A stretch of DNA of 64,000 bases from Apricaphanius iberus. Taxonomy: Eukaryota; Chordata; Actinopteri; Cyprinodontiformes; Aphaniidae. The notes beneath the pieces are model-generated. The model did not search any database. It saw only the letters and a program-made list of their open reading frames with translations, and was not told the origin of the DNA. Location of the stretch: NCBI GenBank assembly GCA_028564705.1, contig JAPXFQ010002085.1, positions 952,001-1,016,000 on the forward strand, in the 5' to 3' direction. A program made the translations under genes and the position numbers. Below are positions 47,701-59,700 of this stretch, one piece after another; position 1 is the stretch's first letter, and each line of letters starts with the position of its first letter.

Positions 47701-50700
47701 GGCTTAAAGTACCCTGAAAAACCATGTTGAAATGTTAATAAAATCGAAACTGCCCCTAACACCAATCACTTTCCCAACAATCCCCTCTGTATGAACCCTT
47801 ACATATGGTCATTAAACGTTAAAACACCTGCGGCTTTTAATTGGGTGCGGCTTGTATTTGTACACTTTTGTGGTTTTTAATCAGGTGCGCTTTATAGTCC
47901 ATAAAAAACTGTATAAACTAGGCTTGAGGGAGAAAAAGTAAAGATACATGAATGAATCACAATAAATTATCATTTTTAAGAGATTGTATTACTTTTATAA
48001 TTTGATTTAAGCAGTTACATTTCTATATAGATTGATTACACACAGAGTGATGTGTATATGAAGTGCTTCTGTTAGTTTAGATGATTATCACTTACAGCTA
48101 ATGTAAAACCTAATCTTAGTTTCTCAGTAAACCATGTATACCAGCCTACTAAAAAGTATGTCCATATATTGTACAGTATATGTATTCAGTGCTTGGTCAG
48201 GGCTCATTTTGCATGAATGACTGCGTCATTTGTTTTTGAGAGGATCAGCTTTGAGTACTGCTGAGAAAGCTCAGGTTGCTTTAATAGCGGCCCTCTCCTC
48301 TGCTGGGTCTCTTGTCTCTAATCATCTTCTTTACCTCTTCGTCCTGCTGTAAAATAAAATAAGCATCTCCATAAAGCTAATCAGCAGAGGAAAGCATGAA
48401 GGGCTATAATATTTCCTGTTAGCTGGCTGGACTGACGTTGGACTTGATAAAGCATGGTGGACAAACAGAAAAAGATGATGTGGCTCCACAAATCCTCAGA
48501 GCCTGGAAACTCACGGGACCTCAAGCAACTTATATTGTCTCTGTTACTCTTGCACCTTTTGTCTACAACTGTTTCCCTCCTCTCAACTGTACATTAATCC
48601 CCTTTTGAACAGCCAGCTTCTTTGGGGTCAATCATATGTGGCTTAGATTCGTTATGGAGTGGTAAATGTCTGCTGGACAGCTGTTGAATCATGATGGTTA
48701 TGTAGACCATAAACATAACAGAAGATTAAGTATTAAAAAGAGTTTTTCTGTTTGCGTGTGAAATTCTAATTTTATGCTAAACAAAATGTATTGTTTTCAT
48801 TATCTCTAAGTAATTTAATTAATACATAGCTCAGTTACTTTCCTTTTTACAAAGCGGAGACAAGGTTTTACCTTTTGGTTGGCTTGACATGTTTCTATTT
48901 CCGTCAGCTTTCCTCAGCAGAGTGATGATGTTATATACTGTTCCTGAGGTTGGACAGACAGCAGGGAGCTGGTACGCCCCCTGCTGTCATTATCTTGTGG
49001 AGCACTGAATTTCAGGTGTGCAAAAGGGTTCTTTCTTCCCCGTTGATGGTCCTTGGGGCTCGTTTTTTTATAATTATGTATTCACAGAACAAAAAAACAA
49101 AGAAGAGTAATGCGTAGAGAAAGCTCTCAATGACTGCCAGTATCCAAAATGGGTCATAAAGAAAGAGAAAAGACAGGTGGAAATAAGGAAAAAGGACAAC
49201 ACAAATAACTAACAATGAAAAAATGGTCACCATACATCAAGGCAGTCGCAGAACACATACAAAGAACAATGAAAAAATGCAGATTCAACACAACAGTTAG
49301 ACCACATACCACCTTGAAACATTTATTAGTACACCCGAAGGACAAAATACCGTTGGAACATAAACGCAATGTCATTTACGAAATACACTGCCAATCACGT
49401 GAGAAATCATTCGCCGGAAAAAAAGGGGAAAAACTTTTGATACACGGAGAAATGAACACAGTTAAAAATGTGAAAAAGAAACTTTGGACCACTGTTAATT
49501 GGAAAGCCACGATATGAACTGGCAGCAGCAAAGATGCTTCATACGGAGTTTAACAGATACCAACACTGGATCAGGAGGACATCATGAAGGAGCACACACC
49601 CTTTCTCTCACATGGGGTTCAGTGCTCCACAAGACAACAGACAGGAGGGGGTGTACCAGCCCCCTGCTTTCTATCCAACCTCAGGAACAGAAATAGAAAC
49701 ATGTCAAGCCAAATGAAATGTAAAACCTTGTCTCTGTCTTCTAAAAAGGCAAGCAAGATGATTAGAAACCTCAAAGCCATTGCTCAGTTTTGAACAATTC
49801 TCAGTGTTGTAGCCGGGGTCCAGTGAGAGAGCTCCACACCCTCGCTGCTCCCCCCGCCGACCAGCCTCCCCCTCGTCTCATCACCCTAACCTCCCGCTCG
49901 GTTCAGATGGAATGGGACGAACCAGCGGCGCCTAATGGAGTCATCGACAGGTGAGGGAAAAGTCTTAGAAGAGTGCACATTGCACAGAAATTGCACAACC
50001 CTCTAATCTGACTCGGAGTCTGCCTGTGTGTCCAGCTGCGAGCTTCATATCCGATCGTCCTGCCCTCAGCCCCCCCAGCCTATACCATCCGCTTGCACGG
50101 AGGGACTGACAGAAATCTGTTTCTTTGGCAAACAGCGGAGCTATAATGTCACAGGTAATTCCACACATAAGTACACGATATTCAAAATGAATGAAAGTTC
50201 CATAGAATATTATTTTTAATGTAATTCTCAATAGAAAAAGCTTGCAATTCTTCAGCTATTCATAAATCCATTAATCTAAGAATATTAAGAGCCAGTTTAC
50301 ATCCTTGCAAACATAATTTCTGAAGTATGCATGTCTTCACAGAAGTAAAACAGTAAATATTACGTATTTAACTGTCCAGGTCTCCAACCATACTCTGCCT
50401 ATAAACTGAGGGCTGCCTGCTTCAATAACATGGGCAGCACTGCCTCCAGCTGGACAGCCGTCAGCACACTCAACGAAGGTAACACATTTATTCAGTCCTT
50501 CTGATGCCACAGTTAGACGAGCTGTAAAAAAGCAGTCTAATGTCTTTAACCCCCGCGCTCTCTCTCTGTGTAGCCCCCCAATATGTGTCTCCCTTCTCCG
50601 TGGACAGCAACCTGACTGTGATCTGGCTGGACTGGACCGGGACCTTTTCCCTCAACGGATACCTGAAGGAGTACACTGTGACTGAGAGCCAGCTCAGAGT

Positions 50701-53700
50701 TTACACCGGCTTCTACAGCTACCTTCACGTTCCACGCACATCACAGAAAAGTGAGGCCGCACTCAGCAAACACATTCACATGCTTCGTAATAATGTCTGA
50801 CTGCTTGTATGTCTCTGTTACATCAAAATCCAACTTCAATATTTTAAGAACTAACTCAGATAGATTACTCTCTATGGATCAATGTAGAAAAATAATTAGG
50901 TTTGTCTCCTAATATCAAGTTTTTCCAGACTGCTACATTGATAAAGGCTCTGAAAAGGATGCACACCCCTGTTAAAATACTAGGTTTTAAGCTTAAAAAT
51001 GTGAAAAATACATTATTTATATATAATCCCTTAAAAATCATGTGATTATCAAATAGAAATAGATGACTTTGCTCAGGGGAAAATATAAGAAATAAAAATT
51101 ATGCAATAACCTGGCTAAATAAGTTTCCACTTCTAGTTAAGCTACAATTATCCAGGCCCCGCACCGTGCCCATGTTCATCACACACCAATTTAGCACACA
51201 CACGAAAAATGATCAGAATTGTATTCTTAATTAATCTGCCTCAGCAAAAACATTTTTATGATTATATGGGTCAGTTTCACTGTAAAGTTAGAGCTTTCTG
51301 TTTATAATATAGCTTTGGTTCAAACAAATCTATTACAGCTGATTATAAAAGCTCAATAACATCCTCTAAAAACACTTAGTACTGCCCTTTTTAATAGTTC
51401 AAACATCAAAGCTCTTTGGTTTACAGCCAATCAGTACCAAAGCTGGAAATTCTGCCTTGCGAACACCAGTCAACCAGTGTGGCAAGTACTATTCCGCTTA
51501 GGTATTTAAAGTTCCAAAGCTGCTTTTGTGCTGAAAATTTTAGCTACCAAACTCTATTGAAAAGTCAGTGAGCAGGTATGCAAAAACCTGGAGTTAAGTT
51601 CCACAGAAAAGTCAGTAATTCTGGTGGGACACCACAAAGCATTTCTGCTTTAGGCACCCACACGGCTAGCTCCACCCTGTTCACGCTCCTAGCAGGTTTA
51701 GGTGTGAAACAGTCCCTAATCTTACAGACATGTTCCTTCTAACTGAGCCAGAGTCCCAAATTGAATCTGTTAGAGATCAATGATTCCCTTATTGGAGAAT
51801 CATTGGATGAAATTGCAGATTAGGGTGATTGGAAGGAGCTCGTCACCCAACACAACATAAGAAAGGAAAAGTGCTAGTGGACATGACCAAAAAGCTGGTC
51901 AGAAAATATTAGAAGTGTGGCCAGAATGTGGATATGAATATTTTTCCTATTATCATTGAAAATAATAATAACTTTTGTTTTACCACTCTTCAACAACTGG
52001 ATATTTCTGTTTATTTTATTGGGAGGATAAACTAAAAAAATATACAGTATATCTATATATTTCCGATTGTGCTTATTGTTGTTTCACATCGTGTAATCTC
52101 TTAAAGAGGAAAATGTTAGTTTAATGTAAAATCTCTCTTATCGGTAATCTTTTCTTCATTGTTTTTGTAGCTCTGTCCTTTCAGGTGACTTGCAGGACAG
52201 ACAGCGGCAGTGCCAGCACGCCCACCATCAGATACAGCCCAGCCACAGGCCTTGGTAACACACACTCTAGTAGCTTCCTCAACTGCTTTAAATGTAGAAA
52301 CAAAAATTAAAACTCCCTGGTATAGTATATTTAGTTTAACTTTTTAACTCCACTTTCTGTGTGCAGTTCCTCTTGAGCCTGTTGATGATGATAAGCAGGG
52401 TGTCAGCATTTCAGCCACGCCTGTTTACTCAGAATTGTGGTTTATTCTGCTGTTCGCGCTGCTGGGTCTGTTCCTTCTTGCAATACTGATAGGCTTACTG
52501 CTAAAAAGGTATATGTGTGTATAGAATGCATGCATTTATATTTTTAACTAATCATTTATCTTCTCTTAAAAAGGATTATAAGAAGATGAGTGATTCTTTT
52601 TTTTTATTTCCCCGCATGTAGAGCTATGAAGAAGAATCCATCGGCCAGAGAGCGCCCTCCACTGGTCATGCTTCAGAAGACCCAGAAGTCTGGAAGAGAC
52701 ACATACGCGGTGAGAGGCAAAAGGAATAGCAACGCTGAAAAAACAGAGGTTTTTATAAGCAGTTTACTGGTAGCTACAGAGGAAAAAAAAGAGGAATAAG
52801 AAATGCGTCATATAGAAGGTTAATAAAGGTCAAACTGGGGGCTCTGCAACATTAATGACAAGATTAATAACTTAGAAACTGCAGGTGAATCTTGATACAT
52901 TAAAGTGTATTCAAAAAGCTCATTTGCTTCTGTAATTCAGTTGAAAAAAGTGAAACTCGTGTTTTACGCAGAATTATTACACACAGTTACAGTAGATGTT
53001 TCAAGTATTGATTTCGCTTCATTGTAAAGGTTATGGCCTGCTGCTAATTTAACTTCAAACGTCTTGAATTCTGTGCACATATTCTCTTCTAGATTCTGTG
53101 CCATTTATTTTTTAAATGAAATGCAAAATTTACAGTAATCTGAGAGAATGAGTTTGGACCATTGTGCAACAGCTCAGTCCTTTTTTTCTCCTTAGCTCAA
53201 CTAAAATGCTTATGACGAAAATGATTGTGAATTTTACAAATCCAGTTGCTTGTGTATCTCTTTTAACCATACATTCTCTTTCCACTCAACTTTTCATTCT
53301 TTTGGAGGGTTTGAATGGCTCTTCACTGACAACTGTCAGTGGTCTTTCCGGTGATATTTAGATATAAAAAATCATTTTTATTCGGTCTATGTAATGTTTA
53401 ATTATTCTGACAAACAAATTTTTTATTTTCTTTTTAATCAAAAGAAAAGACTTGAAATATATCACTGTGTGCAATAAATCTACAGTGGTGCCTGCATTTA
53501 CATTTTTGGCATGTTTTTCAACTCTTAAATGTTTAAGATAATTAAATAAATTTAAATATTACATATATTACAACATAAGTAAACACAAAATGCAGTTTTT
53601 AAATGAAAAATTTTATTATTAAGAGAGAAAAAAATCCAAACCTGCATGACTATGATAAAGTGATTGCCCCCCTGTTAAAACACAACTGGTTGATCACACC

Positions 53701-56700
53701 GGAGTTCAATTTATCTAGCCACACCAGTTCTCCGCCAAGAGATTGCTTAAATAAGGCTTTCATGAGGATGTGAAGTAGACCAAAATATCCTCAAATGCTG
53801 GACATCATGCTGAAATCACAAGAAATCATGTAACCACTGAGAAAGTTATTAGATCTATCAGTCTGGTAAAGGTCATGAAGGCACTCCTAAAGCTTTGGGA
53901 CTCCAGTGTGAGCCATGATTCACAAATGGTGAAAACATGTAACAGTGGTGAATCTTCCCAGGAGTGACCATCCAGCCAAATTTACCTCAGGAGGGCAGTA
54001 AGGACTCATCCAAAAAGACACAAAAGACTAAATAACATCCAAAGAACCTCAGGCCTCACTTGCCTCACTTAAGGTCAGAGGTCATGACTCCACCATAAGA
54101 GAATAAGAGGGGGGGGGGGGGTGTAATGCGGAAGGCGGCAAACAATTTTTCACACCACTGCACATGAGTTTCACTTTTTGAACTGAGTTTTAGATTAAAT
54201 GAACCTTTCAAGGACATTTAAATTAATTAAATGTTCCTTTGAATGTCTAACATAAATCTGACTCCTATTAGTTTTCTTTATTCTGGTGTAGTTCTAATTT
54301 AGACTAAATACCAACTTCTCTTGCAAAGCAGTAAATTGCAAGCCTCTACATTAGGCCTGGTTTAAGCGGCAGGATTTAAAATTGTCAGAAGAGCTTCGGA
54401 CAGCACACACAGCGACAAAAAATCATGGATATACCTGTGTGCTGTATGGCCACACGGCAATGGTGAAACACCGCACACAAACCGATTTTACTCACAAACA
54501 CTGTTCCCTCTGAGCTGCGTGTGTGTGCACTGCTGACATGGTCTTCGCATACAAAATCTGCGCTGTCCAGAAAAACAATCCAACCTGAATTTAATATAAA
54601 CAAATAATTCATTTTGTGGTACTTTGTTATGTGAGTCAATGTGCAAATGCACTGATATAAAAGTGCAGTGTTGCTCCTGCACCGCTCCAACTAGAAAAAT
54701 GCATACTTGCATTTATATTTGTACCCTTTATCCATGGTTATTTCCATCTCAACGTGGCTGAAACCCGCACTCTGACACTACATTAACTGTAGTTGTCATG
54801 GCCTTCCTGCCTGTGTGTTAGTTAGTGTTAAAATGTGAGACATATTCTTCTATCGATAGAAGTTCAAGCTTGAGGTAAATGCGCCCCTCAAATTGGACAT
54901 TTCTTTACATTTCTGATTTTTTTTTATGACTGCAAAATTGATAGCAAAATTCCACCTTTTTTTAGACCAAACCAACATGTTCAATGTGCAGAATATTGTC
55001 CTCCTCCTTTCTTCACACTTTTTATTACTTGCTTGTAAGCTCAGCATACAAAATATATTCACAACTGAACATCACACATTAATATGTGTAACATTTATTT
55101 ATAGTTGGTATAGTGGTTTTTTGATAAAGGGGTGGACACAGCAGGAGCAGGGTCTGTTCTTGCTAAGATCTGTTGTTAATCTTTTATTTTTTCACTGGGA
55201 AAACTCACACTCTGCTCTGTCCAATCTCTGTGTCTATGCATTTGTGGACTGCGGTGAAATGAGCCGACACTTAAAATCATAATTGAATGCTTCACATATG
55301 CATCTCTACTTTTCACCGTGCTTTCTGATTGGCTACACATCACATTCAACAGGCTGCATGCTCCTTTATGCTTGGAACACACCAACGCTGTGATATCGGG
55401 AAAAGAAAGTCCAACATGTTGGATATCCCCGATTTGCGATCGGAGTGGTCTCGACGTCCTTCTGATCAGACCCGAGCATTCTGAACACATGACAGGAATA
55501 TCAGTTAGGAATATCTTAAGAGCGTCCCGATGATCGGAGTATGTAGGAAAGAGAAAGTCAGGCCAAAATCAGCCTAATCCTGCCGTGTGAACTAGGCCTT
55601 AGTAATGCTAACTTACTACAAGCTATTTTAGGTATGATGAGACAGACATTCGTCCCTCTAAATGCTTGGGGGGCATAACCATTTCCATATCCACATATAA
55701 CAAAGAATCAGCTCTGCTAAGTAGTGGTGTTATAACCACATAGCAGCTTTTCTCTGTACTAAAGATAATAGGGGCTAAATGATTTGTCTCTTTAATGTGC
55801 TTATTATGTTTTTTTTATAAAACAACTTTTCTTAATGTACATTTTTGCTTCTCTCTTTTGATCTTTTTATTTATTTATTTATTTATATCTGTTTCCACTC
55901 CAATCATGCACTGCTCCCTCCGTCCCGTCTAATCCTCAGTCTGTCTCTCAGAGGCCCTGTCCTGAGCTGTGCTCTAAACATCTTTCCGGCTCTATGCTAC
56001 TCCTTGATCGCCCTACAGTAAGATAACTGTCTTTTTTTTTCATTGCCAGACCCCTTAAATGTTTATCCTGTTGTCCCCCTGCAGTTTGACACTGTAGCAG
56101 ACTGTGTTGAGATCAGCAACGTTATTCTTAAAAGCTACACTATGTACACAGAGGTATGGGAATGTGGAGTTTGATGGGTTACCCTCCTGCGCATGTGTTT
56201 GTATCTGCATGCTTCGTTTTTGTATGTGTGGTTACGTCGGTCTTTTTCATGAAAACAGCAGCTAGCTTTGTTGTGGTCACTGGGGGTAAGAGACGTACAA
56301 TCTCTCAGCTTCCCTTTAAATATACACTACACTCACATGTCAAAAAAGGTCACCAACGTTTACAAAGCAAAGAGGAAAGAGACTCCGATTGCATGATATA
56401 AGGGCAGTTTACACCACAGTGTTGCCATTTTGGTTTAAATTTGCGGTTGAAAATGACACACAAAGTTGGTGAGCGATCTGATCTCGTTGATAACGATGTA
56501 GTACATATGCCCTGCCTTTACATTGATGTGTGCCTCGTGTATGCAGTGTTCTATTGTTTCCCCGATTTCCTCCTTTTTACCCAGAAAAGAGCTGAAGAAT
56601 GGCAGAGTGCGCCAAGTCCAATGTGCTCTGAGGAGCTGGCAGTGACGTAATCGTTTTCCAATCACCCAGCGTTGTCAAACTTTTCCACTTTGGAACCCGG

Positions 56701-59700
56701 TTACGAAAGTTTGCATGTTCGCCCCACCGACACACCATTCTCATGTAAATGAGAGACTGAATCGCAGAGAAAATCTGTTTTGTTGAAAAATGTTGTATAA
56801 ACTGCCCCTAAGCTTCAATTTGCAACAGATTATTTAACGCTCACTGAAGCAGCGAGCTTCTCTTCAGTGTTTTTAACAACTGGCAAGGAAGATTTATCTC
56901 TCATTTTCATAAGGATGAGGTTTCAGTTCTGATCACTGTTTTAAAATATTTTATACTGGACCCTAGTACAAGAGCCCCTCTCGGGACCACTTCACTTTCC
57001 CACATCGATCATGTGCTTTCCGTCTGTATGTGTGCACTGCTAGAGATTTCTGTGTCAAATGTGTCTTCTTTGCAAACTTAACCAAAACACCAGATGTCCT
57101 TTGGTTAGATGAGAGTAGTTGAAAAGTCTCTTCACTGACTCCCAAGAATGATGCCATATTCCCCGGATGCCTTTACTAATAATTACTATTAGCAGAAAAC
57201 TATTCATGGAAGGAATGTGTCAATAAAAACCCATGATTAAAGATCACTTAAGCATTTTTTCAAATGGAATCGTAAAAATAACAGCAGAACTTTAAACTAT
57301 GTTCAGTGGTGAAAGTATACATATTTTCACATGAACAATGTAAAGAGAATTAAAGTGATTAGGACTAAACCGCTGTGTTGCTTTAAAAACCCACTAATCA
57401 GTGAGGATCGTTTAGAAAACAGCGTCAGTTTGCTAGGCTGCATAGAGATTAGACTCCGGGGCAAGGGGCTGTGTTAGCCAAATATTTTTTACGTTATCGT
57501 TTTTTTTTAAATGGTGACAGAAACATCTGAAGGCCATCTGTCATTTTGACTGATTACAATTCACACCCCAAACCACTTGGGGCAGACACACAGACATTTT
57601 TATCCTTATGCCGTACTCGGTGCATCTCGCTATCCGGGAGCTGACAGCATGTTTTAGAGTTATAAAGGCTTTGGCGTGGGTCTGTGACCAGCTGTACCTC
57701 TGAGTCACCTTACCAGACTATCCTCTCGACTGATGTGACAACTTCCATCATTGCAGCGACTGCGCTAAGCTCCACAATCTCTCCCCTAGATAATGTAGCT
57801 CCACATAACCAAGTGACTACACCCTAGCAGCATCTGTCTCCCTCCTGATCGCCTCTTCATGACATCTTCATATTCATTCTTTCTTCACAGTCCTCCTACA
57901 CATGTGAAGTACCGCATCATTGCTGTTTTTGCCGCTAATTAGCTCTAAACGCGACCTGGCTCCGCAGGCTATGGGTACTGGGTTGTCAGCAAAGAGAGAG
58001 GAGCAGCAGAAGCGCTTTTTTCCCAAAAAACTTTATTAGCAACTTTGAGAATGACATAAAATCAGAAAAATTATTGTAACGCATCGCTAAAACTGTTAAT
58101 TTACATGGGCATTGTAACCTGTTTTGGGCCCAAAGAATGAGGTCAACTGACTACCTCATTACACCAAATTACCAGATTGTTCCATCTGTGAATTTTTTCT
58201 TCATTGATGGGATCCTAGATGACAATACCAGAATTCAGCGGACTCAAATTGTGATGGTTCACGGAACATGAAACATTGCTTTCACACATGGATCAGCCAC
58301 CACAGTTTCTGGACCTCAACCCTTTGGTCTGACTCTCCCATCATTCTTGCAAGATCTTGGCAGAAAAAATGCAATGAATGCATTTCAGGACAGAAGTTAA
58401 TGTTGTGGCGTTGCAGCAGCTTCACGAAACAATGCCACAGTAAATGAGTGCTGTAATCAAAGCTAAAGACATCCAACAAAATATTAGCGTGTGACTTTTT
58501 TTGGGATGGGCGGTGTGGTTAAAAGTCTAAACTTTATTGGAAAAATAATATGGTACTGTAAATATAATTTGTATTATTACCTCATTAAAAGCAAGAATGA
58601 AGCTTTAATTTATGGTGTCCCTACACTCTGTCATTTATGACTGATAGGTTCATTCACAGTGCAGTGCCTCCTGTTGGACCTTTCTGTCATCATAGTAGGA
58701 AAGTATGAGAAAACATATTCTTCAACAAGCTCAGTTTAGATTTACATTTTGATTTCAAGAAGCAACAAGTTTAGTGTTTCTACAGTTTACATATAAAACT
58801 TGACGTTAATAGTAATTAAAGTATTTGTCAAAAATGATTTCAAACATGCTCTTGTACCAACACTGTACTTCATAGGGTCTGGCAGACACAAAGATTGTTG
58901 ACAGCAGCTCACGTTATAGCCCCATGTCAGTCCTGCGGGCTCCCAGTCAAACAGCCCTAACTCAAGCCTACTCCCAGCATTCCATGCACCGCAGCGTCAG
59001 TCAGCTGATTGACAGAAAGTCACTGATGATGGAGGAAGGATGCTGGGATAACCCACTGGGACATGATTCTGGACTGGTAAGGACAGACAGTTTCTTTGTT
59101 GATGACTGTTAGTCCCTTGGGAGTTTTGCAATCATTTTATTCTTATGGATTCTGCAGATTATATAGTTTCCTAGTTTGGTTTGCTAATACCGTAGGATCT
59201 TTAACTTACAGGGCCTTTTCAAAATTTTTATACAACCACACATTTTCATTGATTTGTGGGAGATTTTATGTGATATACCAACACAGTAGTACATTTGTTT
59301 TTTTTAATATATTTGAAATGTCAAGTGTTCTATACAGTGGGGCGAAAAAAGTATTTAGTCGGCCACCAATTGTGCAAGTTCTCCCATATAAAAAGATAAT
59401 AGAGGCCTGTAATTTTCATCATAGGTATACTTCAACTATGAGATACTAAGTGAGGAAAAACAATCCAGAAATTACATAATCTCTCTCATTGTTAAAGAAT
59501 GTATTTGAAAATTATGATGGAAAAAAGTATTTGGTCTCTAAGAAAACTTCATCTCAATACTTTGATATATACCCTTTGTTGGCAATGACAGAGGTCAAAC
59601 CTTGTCACAAGGTTTTCACACACTGTTGCTGGTACTTTGGCCCATTCCTCCTTACAGATCTCTTCCTAGAGCTGTGATGTTCTGGGCAACTTGGACTCCT

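Larger units (their letters stand above)
42092..49804 (+). other. ush2a: ush2a intron, 7.7 kb, mostly transposon
   Basis: Contains a hAT-type element (42125-43138), a possible Harbinger-like left end near 43147, an inverted LINE copy (43980-47601), part of a GCGGCTT-type MITE (about 47800-47920), a unique-looking block (48180-48700) and a Penelope-like element (48837-49781) reaching almost to the acceptor at 49803-49804. Confidence 0.75.
52710..56084 (+). other. ush2a: ush2a intron with Tc1 and Harbinger insertions
   Basis: Contains a Tc1-like deletion derivative (53483-54160), a PIF/Harbinger-type element (54354-55598) and a candidate cassette exon (55952-56017). Without the cassette this is one intron of 3.4 kb. 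Confidence 0.75.
56154..58875 (+). other. ush2a: ush2a intron, 2.7 kb
   Basis: Contains a Harbinger-type MITE (56402-56808) and a decayed Tc1 piece (about 58020-58530). 56812-57990 is unique-looking. No exon was recognised. Confidence 0.6.
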
